Positions 11,327 through 22,479 of a stretch of DNA of 64,000 nucleotides are shown piece by piece. Location of the stretch: the NCBI RefSeq assembly GCF_964199755.1, contig NC_133903.1, forward strand, positions 6,589,001 through 6,653,000. The letters are read 5' to 3'. The number at the start of each line of letters is the position of its first letter. Within the stretch, counting starts at the first letter, position 1. Both the position numbers and the translations under genes were made by a program. Source of the stretch: Larus michahellis (taxonomy: Eukaryota; Chordata; Aves; Charadriiformes; Laridae). Below the pieces are notes generated by a model that saw only the letters and a list, made by a program, of their open reading frames with translations, made no database searches and was not told the origin of the DNA.

Positions 11327-12166
11327 GTATCATCTCCACTATTTTTATGCTCCCTCCCACCCCGTTCTTTAAAATCTTTTAAAATTCTACTTTTTGCACA
11401 AAATTACTTCATTAATTAAAAGACAAAATAATACAGAACATAAATACATATTTAACAGATTTTAAAAAAAGAACAACAAAAAACACTTTAAGCTTCAAAA
11501 AAAACGAAACAAAATGTTAATTACAGCCAAACCTTGCTTAGAAGAACTCTTGACTAAAAAAAACAAACACTTCAGACATTTAATTGGTTGGTCCCACCAG
11601 ACTCATTTGTTCCCACGAGATCGTTACACGGAATAGCCGGGTTTTCGGGGTTCATTCACGTTGGTCCGAGTGAGTTCTTGCCCTCAAGGTTGGTCCGTTC
11701 CTCACATTGCAATAGACCCTTAAAGTCTCAAACAGCTTTTTTTTTTTAATTATTTTTTTATTTTCTTCTTTTCTCCCCCCTCTTCCCACCCCCCTGCTCC
11801 ACTTTTGCACGTGTCAACTTCCACGACGAGTAAGTTCAGTTCAGTCCTCACAGAGGAGTCGAATGGTTTTGTCCTTCATTTATTCAAAAAGGAATCGATG
11901 GTCCTTTTTTTTTTTTGTGTGTGTGTGTGGTGGTAATGTTTTTTTTTTTAATTATTTTTAATTTTTTTTAAATTGTATTAATTAAAGAAAAATAGAGCTC
12001 TGTCCTTTTGGAGAGTTTTGAAGCAAGGGGACATCCAGTCGCAACGAGCAGAGTTCCCAGTGGCTCAGGAGGCACTTCGGAAACTATCGCGGCACTCCAC
12101 GCTCTTCGTCTTCATTCCTTCATTAGTGCATACGTTGGGGAAGCCCTCAGGGGCTCCGCACATCCT
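11327..12166 (-). other. SOX8: SOX8 3' untranslated region (proximal form)
   Basis: The region between the SOX8 stop codon and the proximal polyadenylation signal is AT-rich, with several A/T homopolymers and a short GT run near 11917-11929. A further AATAAA at 11884-11879 (minus) lacks a clear downstream GT-rich element and is a weaker candidate end. The true end is unknown. Confidence 0.55.
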
Positions 12167-12903
12167 TTAAGGCCTCGTCAGGGTCGTATAGACCGGCTGG
12201 TCCCAGTTAGCGGTGGGGCTGTGGGCCGGCGGGATGGACAAGCCGTTGAGGATGGGCGTTGCGTAGGGACGGCGGGAAGAGTGGAAATAGGGATACTGGT
12301 AAATGCTGGAGGGGTAGCCGGGGTAGGGGTTGTAGTAGTTGGAGCTCTGGAGGTCCGTGTAGTCACACTGGGAGCTGGAGAAGGAGGCAGCGGCCGTGGC
12401 GGTGGAGGCGGTCGTGGCACATGCCTGGGCACTGTAGGAGCCATAGTCGGAGTGTGCGGGGGAGCCGTGGGACTGGTCGCTGTAGTGGCTGGGGCTCAGC
12501 TGCTCCGTTTTGATGTGTGGCCTTTGCTGGCCCGAGTCAGCGGACGATGGTGACGCCGAGGCTGGGCTTTTGTGAGTCCAGACCTGGTTGGTCCCACCGG
12601 TGCCCGTGGCTGAGTGGGAGTAGGACGTGCCATAGGAGCCGGCAGCGGCATTGGGGCCATGGTCGGCTGGCATGGCGGCATGGCCGTTGAGCGGCAGGTA
12701 CTGGTCAAACTCATGCACGTCAAAGGTCTCCATGTTGTTGATGACCTCGCTGCTCAGCTCCGAGATGTCCACGTTGCTGAAGTCGATGTTCTGGCGGCCG
12801 CTCTCCACGAGGCGGCGGCCCTCATGCTTCAGCTCCTGCTTGCTGCCGTGGTGGAGGTCGGTTTTGGGGGTGGTGGGTGGGGTGGGTGGCCCATGGGTCT
12901 GAC
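12167..12903 (-). CDS. SOX8: SOX8 coding exon 3 (C-terminal half, complete to stop)
   Basis: This exon encodes residues 228-472 of the SOXE transcription factor SOX8. The minus-strand acceptor CCCCAG lies just before 12903. The first two bases complete the Gly228 codon begun in exon 2, and the TAA stop is at 12169-12167. It contains the Pro/Thr-rich GPPTPPTTPKTD segment (232-243), similar to the FBXW7 phosphodegron of SOX9. The central activation domain follows (about 250-301, with DFSNVDISELSSEVI and EFDQYLPLNG). Next come an IKTE sumoylation-type motif and the Ser/Tyr-rich C-terminal activation domain ending in QPVYTTLTRP. The total of 472 residues compares with about 446 remembered for human. 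The frame is intact. SOX8 is chosen over SOX9 and SOX10 from the N- and C-terminal wording and from LMF1 next door. Confidence 0.96.
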
Positions 12904-13841
12904 CTGGGGACGAAGGGACAAGCAAGGCTTTAACAAGAACAGCCACAAAACACCCAACTCCTTCAAGGATGATTAAAAAAAGAAAAAAGAAAAAAAAGGC
13001 ATGTTTCCCTCCCGTCTTATTGCAAGAGGGGAAGGGGGATTGAAATCTACAGCTCTGTGTTGAAAGTGGCTGATGGGGACCATCAGGGACTGGCATGGTG
13101 GCAGGGAGACACATCCTTGGCTGGGATAAACCACACACAGTGGGGAGGAGAAGGCAGGGAGCATGCCGTGCCCATCAGGGTCACTCTGGGACATGGCAGG
13201 ACATCCCCGGCTGCAAAAATTCCCCCTCTCCTGGAAAGCAGAACCAGAGGGAGGACTCTGAGGGACCCGCTCAGCCTCTCCCCGCAGGCAGCCCGGCTCT
13301 CCTGGAGCAGAGAAGCCGTCCCGGCAGAGCAGGCCGGGGCTGGGATCCCCAGCCAGGCTGGGCAGGAGCGCAGACGCGTCTGAAGCTGCAGGACGTTCGC
13401 AATCCTCCTGGAATCTGTCAACACGCGCCCTGTGCCAATTCACAGTGCTGCCGAGAAGCGGGGAGCTTTGGGGGGAAGCTGCATCTCCAGGACCCTCTCC
13501 CCCAGGCACACTTCGCATGGCCAACGGCTTATTAACCCTTATTAGCTTGCAATTAATTCTCCCTGCTCCCAAGGCCAGCTGGGAAACCAGGATCCCTGCG
13601 ATTTGGTGATTTTCTATGGCACAGTCAGCTCTATAAGCATTTACTAAAGAAAACTGTGGTCACATTCACAACCTGGTGCAAAACTACAGCTCTCGGGGCA
13701 ACGACTCCTGCTTTTGGATGGTTCCAATCCCACCGATATTCATTCAGAGGCCAGATGAGCCCGTGCCCACCAGCAGGTTGACATCCCAAAATCAACACGC
13801 TTGGGACCTGCAGATTTTTCTTGCCTGTGGGGGTCCTTTAC
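12904..13841 (-). other. SOX8: SOX8 intron 2
   Basis: The intron runs from donor GTAAAG (minus, 13841-13836) to the CCCCAG acceptor ending at 12904. It is 938 bp, with a T-rich run on the minus strand near 12975-13000. I see no gene or repeat inside it. Confidence 0.93.
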
Positions 13842-14080
13842 CTGTGTGATCGCCGTGATGGTGGGACTCGGCCATGCCTCCCAGCCCGCTGTCCGCTTTG
13901 TAGATCTGCGTGCCTGCGTGGTGGCTGAGCTCGGCTCCGGAGTCGGAGTCGCTCTGCCCAGCTTTTACGCTTTTCCTCCTCCGTGGCTGGTATTTATAAT
14001 CCGGGTGATCCTTTTTGTGCTGGACCCTGAGCCGCTCAGCTTCTTCCACAAAGGGACGTTTCTCATTTTCGCTTAACAAA
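13842..14080 (-). CDS. SOX8: SOX8 coding exon 2 (second half of HMG box)
   Basis: This exon encodes residues 148-228. The minus-strand acceptor AAAACAG precedes 14080. The first base completes Arg148, giving the continuous [12 protein letters not shown] reading expected for SOXE proteins. It carries HMG-box helices 2-3 ([20 protein letters not shown], then PDYKYQ), the basic PRRRKS nuclear-localisation signal (180-185) and the acidic QSDSDSG linker. It then runs into a His-rich stretch and ends at HTG before donor GTAAAG. The length of 239 bp keeps phase with both neighbours. The intron position inside the HMG box is the one known for SOX8, SOX9 and SOX10. Confidence 0.96.
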
Positions 14081-15744
14081 CTGTTTTGGGATGGATTTTT
14101 TTTTTTTTAAATAAGGGGGGGGGGAGAGAAAAGTAATCCAAAATTAATGTTTTTTTCCCAGAAGTTTTCAGCCTATTTTCAGACTCACACATCCCCACTT
14201 CCCATACACTGATCTGAGCAACCCAAAAAGTTAATTGCAAAATGAATTTGCCTCGGCAAAAGAGAGCTAATCCATGTTGCAAAAATGTTTTAAAATAACA
14301 GCTACAGACACATGAAAAAAGACCAACCACTATGGATACCGATAACCAAGCAAACAAAAAAATCCCCCTGCCCCATTTTTAATACCTTTGCCAAATATTA
14401 TTCCTATGTTTGTCTTACAAATGCCACCCCCTCACCGCAACAAACAACGCTGCCCATTTCCAGCTTTGTTTGGTGCTTACAAAGAAACCACGAAAGCAAC
14501 AACGATGGGATTATTTCTTTCCAAATTCTCCCCCGCCCAGACCTCTCTTTGCAAACTCTTGGAGAGTCTCAAACCGCAGTGGGAGCATCGCTGGCCCAAG
14601 CAGACAGGAAAGATGCAAGTTTTGGTACACCCAGACACGACCGAATATATACCACGCGGTAAAACGTGGCTCGTCGCAGAGCCTTGGAAAGCAGAACGCA
14701 CTTTTTTTTGCTGCCCAGCAAAAAAAGTTTGCATCGGCAGGCAGTGCTGAGCATGCAGCAGGCGGATAAGAAGGGAAATTAGAGAGAAGATTAAAATAAC
14801 TGCTAAAAATCGGCTTGTTTGGTTTTACAGCTTGTTAAGCAGTAAGCAAGCAGGGCAAGGAAGAAAAAATAAGTTTAGAAAAAGCCATTGTAAAAGAAGC
14901 AATTTTAAAAAGTCTCGGTCTCCTGGGGACAGGGACAAGGGAAACCCTGACCAGGGGAGGAAAGGGCCCGGGCTGCACATCTCCGTGATGGAGCGGGAAA
15001 AATTCACGCACGACACAGCGCTGTGGCAGAACCCACCAGCAGCGCCCGGGCTGTGGCCGTGGACACCCAGACCCCTGCATCGGGGGGGTTTCGAAGCAGG
15101 GACTGGCGTGTCCTCCGCAGGGCGCCGACACGCTCGGCGGGATTTTTGCACTTCAGTTTGAAACGCTTCAAGAACCCCCCGCGGGCGCGGACGACCGAAA
15201 AAAAAAAGTTTTTTTGTAAAAAAAAAAAAAAAAGATTTTTAAGAAGCAGTGGGAGGGGGAATCCAGCCGCGCACCTCCATGAAAAGCCCCCGTCGACTCC
15301 CCGGGAAGCCCGCGGGGGTCCCGCCGGTCCAACCCCGCTGCGGGGAGCGGGGGTGCCTGTGCGCGGATCCCGCGTCCCCAGCCCGGTACGGAGCGATGCG
15401 CGGCCCGGAGCGAGGACGCGGAGCCCGGAAGGATGGCCGGCCCAGAGCGATGCCCCGCGGGGCGATGTGCGGCCCGGAGCGAGGACGCGGGACCCGGAGC
15501 GATGCCCCGCGGGGCGATGTGCGGCCCGGAGCGAGGACGCGGGACCCGGAGCGATGCCCCGCGGGGCGATGTGCGGCCCGGAGCGAGGACGCGGGACCCG
15601 GAGCGATGCCCCGCGGGGCGATGTGCGGCCCGGAGCGAGGACGCGGGACCCGGAGCGATGCCCCGCGGGGGGATGCGCGGCCCGGAGCGAGGACGCGGGA
15701 CCCGGAGCGATGCCCCGCGGGGGGATGCGCGGCCCGGGACTCAC
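14081..15744 (-). other. SOX8: SOX8 intron 1
   Basis: The intron is 1664 bp, with donor GTGAGT (minus, 15744-15739) and acceptor AAAACAG (ending 14081). It changes from AT-rich near exon 2 to extremely CpG-rich near exon 1, where a 52-bp minisatellite fills the first 350 bases. Long open frames crossing this end are products of GC-rich composition and of the repeat. Confidence 0.93.
15385..15740. repeat. 52-bp CpG-rich minisatellite in SOX8 intron 1
   Basis: The word TGCCCCGCGGGG recurs at 15451, 15503, 15555, 15607, 15659 and 15711, exactly 52 bp apart each time. There are five full units and a sixth cut short at the SOX8 exon 1 donor, with a diverged unit upstream from about 15385. Each unit contains the palindrome CCCCGCGGGG and the words GCGGCCCGGAGCGAGGACGC. 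The last two copies share a variant (GGGGGGATGCGC), showing stepwise expansion. Since 52 is not a multiple of three, all frames stay open across it without this being coding. Confidence 0.95.
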
Positions 15745-16187
15745 CGCCAGAGCTTGCCCAGGGTCTTGCTGAGCTCGGCGTTGTGCAGATGCGGGTACTG
15801 GTCGGCCAGCTTCCTGCGGGCGGCCTGCGCCCACACCATGAAGGCGTTCATGGGCCGCTTGACGTGCGGCTTGGCCTTGAGCGATCCGTTGCCGCGGACG
15901 GGCATGGGCACCAGGCTCCAGTCGTAGCCCTTCAGCACCTGCGAGACGGCGTCGCGGATGCAGGCGGGGAACCGCTCGTCCACCTCGGCCGCGTCCACCT
16001 TGGCCCCCAGCGGAGCGGCGCCGGGCGGGCGCGGGGCGGGCGCAGGGGCGCAGCCCAGCCCCTCGGAGCCGGCGGGGGACAACGGCGAGTCGGAGTCCGA
16101 GTCCACATGTGACATGGAGCTGGTGGTGCCCGCCGGGCTGCACGGAGCCTCCAGCGATTTGTCGTGCTCCTCGGTCATGTTGAGCAT
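15745..16187 (-). CDS. SOX8: SOX8 coding exon 1 (N-terminus, dimerisation domain, first part of HMG box)
   Basis: This exon encodes residues 1-148 of SOX8, a nuclear DNA-binding regulator of neural crest, glial and gonadal genes. I chose the ATG at 16187 ([10 protein letters not shown]) because SOX8 proteins begin MLxM. No minus-strand ATG lies between it and the likely promoter. Features in order: a Ser/Asp-rich N-terminus ([13 protein letters not shown]), an Ala/Pro-rich spacer (about 46-62), the SOXE dimerisation domain (about 68-107, [18 protein letters not shown]), and the HMG box from about 108 ([19 protein letters not shown], with the first nuclear-localisation signal). The exon ends inside the Arg148 codon at donor GTGAGT. 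It lies in a CpG island. Confidence 0.96.
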
Positions 16188-16530
16188 TGGTGGCGGCGGG
16201 AGGGAGAGAAGCGGGGGAGGGGATGGGAAGGGGGCGAGGGGCAGAGGCGCCCCGAGGGCGAGGATGTGCCCGGGCGGAGCGGCGGGGGCCGCGCACCCCT
16301 CTGCGGGCGCCCGAAGAGCGAGAAAAAGATTTTAAAAAAAAAAAAAATCTAGAAAAATAAAAAACACAAACGCGTGAAAATCAGCCGGAAAAAAAAATAA
16401 TAAAGAAGGAAACAACCAGAAGCAGTCCTGCTGCCGTCCCCGCGCCGCTCCGTGCCCCGCGCCCGGCCCGCGCCGCGCTCCACGTCCAGTGCGAAACTCG
16501 GCCCCTGGCAACAAGTGACTTTAAGGCCGG
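16188..16530 (-). other. SOX8: SOX8 5' untranslated region (start inferred)
   Basis: The interval between the start codon and the likely promoter contains no minus-strand ATG, so no upstream open frame is expected. It is GC-rich, except for an unusual A/T block at 16320-16412 that would be U-rich in the RNA. The transcription start near 16530 is a guess from promoter motif positions. Confidence 0.45.
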
Positions 16531-16559
16531 GGACAGCGGCCCCGCCCCCGGCGCCGCCT

Positions 16560-16605
16560 CCCATTGGTCAAGCGGGGAGTTTTATTTGCATAAGGGGCGG
16601 GGCGC
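16560..16605 (-). promoter_or_regulatory. SOX8: SOX8 core promoter motif cluster
   Basis: Read on the minus strand in order: a GC box complementary to GGGGCGGGGCG (16604-16594), an octamer ATGCAAAT (16591-16584) for POU factors, an overlapping AT-rich AAATAAAA that could act as a TATA-like element (16587-16580), and a CCAAT box (16567-16563). The tight cluster lies about 375-420 bp before the start codon, inside the CpG island. Motif identities are seen; activity is inferred. Confidence 0.6.
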
Positions 16606-17660
16606 CCCCGCCGGCGGGCCTGTGCCGCCCGCCCGCCCGCCGCACTCCTGCCGCTCCGCTGGCCGGAGCCGCCGACGAGAGGTGCCACCGGCCCGGGGGC
16701 GGCGGCTGGACGCGGCCCGGCCGCCGAAGGGGGCCGTTTTTCGCGGTGTGTGGAGTTTCCTCCTGCTTTTGCCGCTGCAAATTGTCTGGGGGGAGCTTCG
16801 CCCGTAGTACCGGTGGGGACACCTTGACGGTGGGGATGTGTTTTATACCCGCGGCGTGCACAGTGGACCCCCCTCACGGGGGAGGGGGTGCCGGGGAGTG
16901 TGTATGGGGTGGACCGGGGCTCTGGAGCCCTTTTCCAGGCGCCGTGGGACGGGGCTGCCATAGCGAGGAGATGCGGAGCGGCAGCGGGATGGGGCGGCAG
17001 CAGCCGCCCGCCGGGGCTCCGGTCCGGCGGGACGCACCAGGCGGTTCGCGCCCTGGGGGCAGCTCGTTAGTCTTTAAGCCCCTATTCTGAGGGGGCTTCT
17101 GGGGGGGTCGGTGGGATGGCAGAAGCACCGGTGCGTCCCGGTTGTAAGCGGGGCTGCTGCAGCCCGCCGGCAGCCGAGCCCCGGGGCCGCCGTGCGCTCC
17201 CCGCGTCCCCGGGCGCGTCGCTTCTCCCCGCTCTCTCCAACGGGCAATTAACGGCAGGACACGGAGGATTGCTGGAAAGAATCGAAACGAGACCCTCCGC
17301 GCCCCCCGCCTCGCCTCTCCCCGCAGCCTTCGCCCCCCCCCCGCTTCCCCCTCCGGATGCGGTGCCGGGCACCGGGGAGCCTCCCCGGGAGAGCAGAGCC
17401 GGGGCTGCCCCGGCCGCGTCCCCCCCGACACCGGCGGTTTGGCACCGTCCGGAGGAGGATGCGGCACCTCGGGGTGAGCCTGTGCGTCTGGGGGCGGCGG
17501 GGGGGGGGGAGGCTTTGCCCGCAAAATCTGCCCCGTCGGCTCCGGCTGCGGGAGAGCCCGGTGCGGGGCTGCGCGGGTCGGGCCCCGCAGCAAAACCCCC
17601 TTTCCCCCCTTTTTTAAAAGCTCTGCCCGCTGGATCCGGAGAGCTGCCCCTCTCGGAGCG

Positions 17661-20040
17661 AGCCCCGGGTTTTCCAGCGTTTATTTGGAGCATTTGATTC
17701 TAATTATCCGCGGAATCCAGCCTTCTAATTGCGACTGGAAAAAAAAAAAAGCAACTCCCCAAATTGCAGTTTTATCCGTTGCTTCCCCCCCAGTCCCGCT
17801 ACCCCCCGGAAAAAGAGGGTCAAGTACAAGATTTACAGGGGAAAAAAAAAAATAATTTGAAATTGTGCGAGTGCTTCAAGCATTCCAGCATTTAAAAAGT
17901 AACAGGAACGTGGTGGTTTTGAGAGCATTTTGTTTAATTACTGGGATGTATAATCACATTGAAATAAAGCACACACGTTGAATTTAAATGCAATGCTGTT
18001 TAAATGTGCCTGAATGTCCGTGTGCCTTTTGTGTGAAAATTAATGTATTCTGTTAAAGTCCAAAGCAGGGTTTCATTTTAAATAAAAGTTCTCTCACTTC
18101 CTTATTAGTCGTTTCTCAGGATTTCAGCTTTCAGTTTGCAGAGTCAAAGTGAGTTACCTTTGGAGAAAGATTTTTTTTTTTTAAATGTAAATTTACAACA
18201 TGTCTTTTTTAAAAATACTGTCTTTAAGGCTCAAGGCGTGCTATATGTCTTAAACTTGCAAATGAGGAATAATTTAACTTTTCTTCCAGGACCCAATCCA
18301 AAACTTAATGAGATTGTGGAAGAGTTTCTGTTTCCCTGGGCTTTGGACCGGTGGTTTTGCAGTGCAGTTGGACACTTGACAGAACTTTTTCTTCCTCATC
18401 TGACAAATAATTAACGTACATTTCTATAATGCCTGTCTCTTTTGGTTCTCGTAGCTCTTTAGTAAGTTTACCTTACTGAAATTCTGTGAGTCGGGTAAAT
18501 TGTATTATTTCATCCGTTTTCGAGGTGGCTGAGTCAATGCAATCATCACTATTTTTAGTCCAGCTTTTCAAAGACAGCGTCTCCGCATGAGGAGTCCATT
18601 CCTTGGAAGGTTTGAACCTCATTGCGTGACTGAGGCTGGGCAGGGATTTGTGGGACACTCAGAGCTTTGGGGCAAGCCCAAGGAGGTAGGAATGAAAACA
18701 AGAGACCCTGTTTTCTGATCCCTGCCTTCAACTACAAGTCAAATTCCTGCAAAAGAAGCCCTCAAGGACAGCAGGAGTTAGAGACGCTGGTTTTCTTCCC
18801 CCTTGCGTGCTGCTGCCTTTCACAGCTCCCCAGCTCTGCCCAAGGCAGGGAATTGCATTTCCCAGCCCACACGCTTGAATTCCTCTTTGTCCAATGCAGG
18901 TAGAAGGAGGAGGACAACATTCAGTAGTGGCTTCCCCTTGCTCCAGAGATGGGCACGGGGAAGAGGTAGTGCCTGGAGCCCAGGGCAGGGTACGTGTCCT
19001 GCTTCATGTCTGGTTTTGTGATCTTGCACAGACCATTTCATGTCTCTGAGCATCGGTTCTCAGCTGAGCTGGTGGAGGGAGCGGCATTGTCCTGCCTCGT
19101 AGGCTGATTCGAGCTGGGCAAGGCTGTGAGAAGTTGAGATGACACAGGGAGAGGAGGGAGCTGGAGCACTTGGGAAACTTCAGTTTCTTTGCTTTCCTGA
19201 GAAGTTCACTCATCCATGAAATGGAATGAGATTACACTGGGACAACAAGTGGGTTCAAGTGGCGTCATTTGTCTTACAGGGTCTCGTGGTCAAATTTTGT
19301 ATGACAAAGTACCAGCGATGTTTGCACAGGGATGGGCAAATGATGGAGCTGCCAGGCAGGTCTCACAGTGATCTCGCATGATGTGTCATCTAGGCCTGGT
19401 CTAATGCTTCTCTGTCTTGACCCAGCTCGCTGCAGGGCAGACCCTGACATCAGGATTTCCAGGAAAAGGGTGCAAATCTGGGAGGGAAGAACCGAGATTC
19501 CCTCTGCCCAATGGAGCGTTAAAGAGCATACTCAAGCGGGGCATGTTTAGAGAGGATTTGGTGGAATCGAGCTGGCTGTTCCTGACAGGGCGGGCACAGC
19601 AGAGGTCCACCAGCTGCCTGCCAATATTGGCAATATTGCTTCATTTTATTTAAAGTCTGACACAGTCTCCAATAAAGTTCCTGGCCAGCTCACACCACCG
19701 TTGCTTGAGATCAGGCGCTAAATACAAGGTCTGCATGTTTGGCTCCATCACATTGACACTTGTCACCTGGGAACCTTCAGAATCCCCATGGCATGGAGGT
19801 GGCTTAACCTCCCATCCCGATTCCTCTCTGCCACACCTATTTGTTATGCAGGAATAAGTGTGTGTGTGCATCGGCATCAGAGCCCCACTAATGTCAGGGA
19901 GGAGAAATCTCACCTTCATTAGAAGACAGGGAAGGCATTTTCAGAGCATGAGAGCAGGTGGGAACCACTGCAGACGATGGCATGTGCTCTGCAACGCACA
20001 CACGTACTGCGCTCCCTCCCTGGCGGGGTGCTGGCCCAGC
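17661..20040. other. SOX8-LMF1 intergenic DNA
   Basis: The sequence becomes AT-rich after the CpG island. The part at about 17870-18130 (AATTTAAATGCAATGCTG and nearby) is CpG-poor and could be conserved regulatory DNA. A worn MIR-like SINE lies near 19.0 kb. I see no exon. Confidence 0.5.
19012..19115 (+). mobile_element. Possible ancient MIR-type SINE remnant
   Basis: The order of words TTTTGTGATCTTGCACA, then CATTTCATGTCTCTGAGC, then a TCGGTTCTC..GGTGGAGGG-like part and CCTGCCTCGTAGG follows the remembered MIR core, which has TGTGACCTTGGGCAAGT, TTAACCTCTCTG, CTCAGTTTCC and ACCTACCTCATAGG. It is heavily diverged. Confidence 0.4.
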
Positions 20041-20440
20041 CCAAAGGTGGGCTCTGTCGCTTAATCTGATCAAGTGGTAAAGTTATAATTTTTCAAAAAT
20101 TGGCTACCTTTGAACTGTGAGCAGATTTTACATGGGAATTTCAAAGAGCAAATAGAAAGAGCCTTACAGGGGAAGAAAAAACAACCCCTGATCAGATAAG
20201 AGTAACCTATGCGTCGTGTTAAAATAAGCCTCTGACAACTGCAGGATTAATGCTCTGCCCAGAGGATACAGCAGTTCAGTGGCAGCTCAGAGATTGCGGT
20301 GAAAGAATGTTCAATCCTTTTCAGGACAGCTACTGATATCTGCAAAGAAAAAAAAGACCTATGGTAACTTTCAACTAATTTCAATTAAAACGGCAGCAGA
20401 AGAGCTGAAAAGCTTTGCTCTCAAGATGAACTGCAGTGAT
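20041..20440. promoter_or_regulatory. Candidate conserved non-coding element in the divergent intergenic region
   Basis: Low-CpG unique sequence with TCF-like CCTTTGAA, a GATA-type CAGATAAG word and many short A/T-rich transcription-factor-like cores. It lies about 3.5 kb upstream of SOX8 and 3.6 kb upstream of LMF1. This is inference from texture. Confidence 0.3.
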
Positions 20441-22479
20441 GGGTCCAGTCCTACACCGTGCAGTTGTGAAGGCACCAGCACACAACCAGTGCCTGCTCAT
20501 GCCATTTTAAGACTAAATTTATATTGCTAAGCTGCTTGCAGATCAGTTTAGGTCCAAAATTTGTCTTCTGTTGACGTGAAATGAGCCTTGCTGCTCTGAG
20601 CAATTCAGGAGTAAAAGGGACAGAAGTTTTTTGCAAATTTTAATTAATGCTTGGGGTATTTAGTCCTTGGCATTGCCACAACTCCCGCCACTGTGCCTAG
20701 CTGTGCTCTAGGAATTTTTGTTTTCACCTGCACAGCAGGAGTGAAAAATTAGTGTATCCTCTCATGAAAGTCACTGTGTGCTCCCACCACAGCAAGAACA
20801 AGTTTTTTATTGCACACAGCCTCATCCAAAGCCCGTCATTAGAGGTGTTTCCATGGATTGTGAAGAGCTGGGGACTCGAGGCTCTCACCGCTGCGAGTGG
20901 ATGCAAACATGCACCCCTTGCACAGCTGCTGCACTCTGCTGAGAACAGGGGTAAGAGAGAGACTTAAATATTAGTTTAATATTAGTTTTTATTGTGTTAA
21001 TGGGGTGCTTAGCTCCGGCATCCCTCCTTTTTCTGGACAGGAATAGTTTGGCAGCTGCAGGGCGAACAATGGAGGAACGTGTTCCCCAGCAGCTCTTTTC
21101 CAACCCATGAACATTTACCTGGCGTTGATACAAGAAACTCTGTGCACCTGCACTGGGCAGGACACCACTGACCTCTCTCTTGCTTGAAATGCAAGTGGAG
21201 AGGAGTGCACAGGATTCCTAAGCTCTTTTCTAGGTTTCATCATGGCAGCAGGTATCAGAGGAAAAGGACATTTATTTTTAAAATGCTTTGACTTCAGGGT
21301 GAGTCAAAGGCAGTGAGGGCTTCATGAAAATCTTTACCGTGTTACGTTGGGCCTGGTGTCGAATTTCTGCTAAAATAAAACAAAATAAAACAGCCCTTAC
21401 TAACAAGGGCTTTTATCATTATTAATTCTTTAATATCCCAGTGGAAAAAGTTAACTAGTGGCTTGTTCTGCATTTTTATCTTGCAGTTTTCGCAGCCTGA
21501 AGTTGCACACCATGGTGCTCGCAGCCCAGGACCCGGCTGTGAAAGCAATTACAAAACCCGAAAGGGACGGCTTTCCCTTTCGGTCTCAGAAAACATGCAT
21601 GTGTAAAGACCAAAACCAGTGGAAAGGGAAAGATATGTCAATATGTTATTTCTGTTCAAATATTCCAGGATACCAGCAACAAACCAAAATTTGCTTTTGT
21701 GAGATCAACAACACGCAGGTATGCATTACACATTAAAAGCCAGGCGAGACACTGGTAAAAGATCTCTTATTTTGTCCTGCACAGCATAGGCTGTACGGTG
21801 TCTTTTCAAAATACCAGAGAACCACAATTCTATTAATTATGATTATTGTGATTATTAATCGTTTGTCCTATGGTACCACTTAAGAATCCCTCTTTGGAAT
21901 CAGCACCCCATCATTATAGATTCTGTAAAAACACAGGAGGAAAAAAAGGTAATTCTTCCTCTGAAAATCCTTTTCAGCCTTAATCTTGCTAACCCTGGAG
22001 TTAAAGATCGGATTTCCACAGGGAAGTATCAGGCATTTTAATGGAAAAAATATTACCGCCAGAAAAACCTTAACCAGTAGAAGGAAGCTCCCAAATTCTT
22101 TGTGAGATCCCCACCTCCCATTTAGCAAACGCAGCTGAATGCTCAGCGGGATTGTGTATAACTGCATTATACATAATTGAATGTATGTTTTCTTTAGAGG
22201 AGTCCCCAAATGTTAATGCTGCTTTACAAAATAGTTATTTCTGCACACATTCACTTTCTCTGTTTTATTTAAACCCAATTCCTGGCAGCCAGAGGGGCGA
22301 AAGACTAGACCTGAATGAACACAGAGTAATTTAGGGTGCCAGGGACAGCAGGGTTGAGGTGCTGGTGGGGACAGCTGCTGGGTGCTGTGACAGTAAATGC
22401 TTGTTTCTCTGTCACTTTTGCAGCTGTTTGGAACACAGCAAAATAGGGTCGGGCGGGGGGACGTGGCGGCGCGCATTTT
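20441..22479. other. SOX8-LMF1 intergenic DNA, no gene seen
   Basis: Ordinary AT-rich sequence. No exon, RNA gene or recognisable repeat family is visible to me. Confidence 0.5.

Larger units (their letters stand above)
15000..17660. promoter_or_regulatory. CpG island over SOX8 exon 1 and promoter
   Basis: The G+C and CpG density is very high throughout, broken only by an A/T tract at about 16320-16412. It covers intron 1 5' end, exon 1, 5' UTR and about 1 kb upstream. Long CpG islands of this kind are typical of developmental transcription-factor loci. Several open frames of 190-290 codons within it look like low-complexity Pro/Ala/Gly/Arg peptides and are not called as genes. Confidence 0.85.

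Noticed and set aside
12008-12553. Plus-strand open frame of 181 codons
   Set aside because: It is the antisense shadow of SOX8 exon 3, with a Gly/Val-rich peptide typical of reversed Ser/Tyr/Pro codons.
15004-16296. Open frame of 430 codons on the minus strand and frames of up to 287 codons on the plus strand
   Set aside because: They run through the SOX8 exon, its intron and the 52-bp minisatellite in frames other than SOX8. They reflect GC-rich composition and repetition.
16452-17697. Several open frames of 190-240 codons upstream of SOX8
   Set aside because: They are CpG-island composition with low-complexity Pro/Ala/Arg peptides and no splice or family support.
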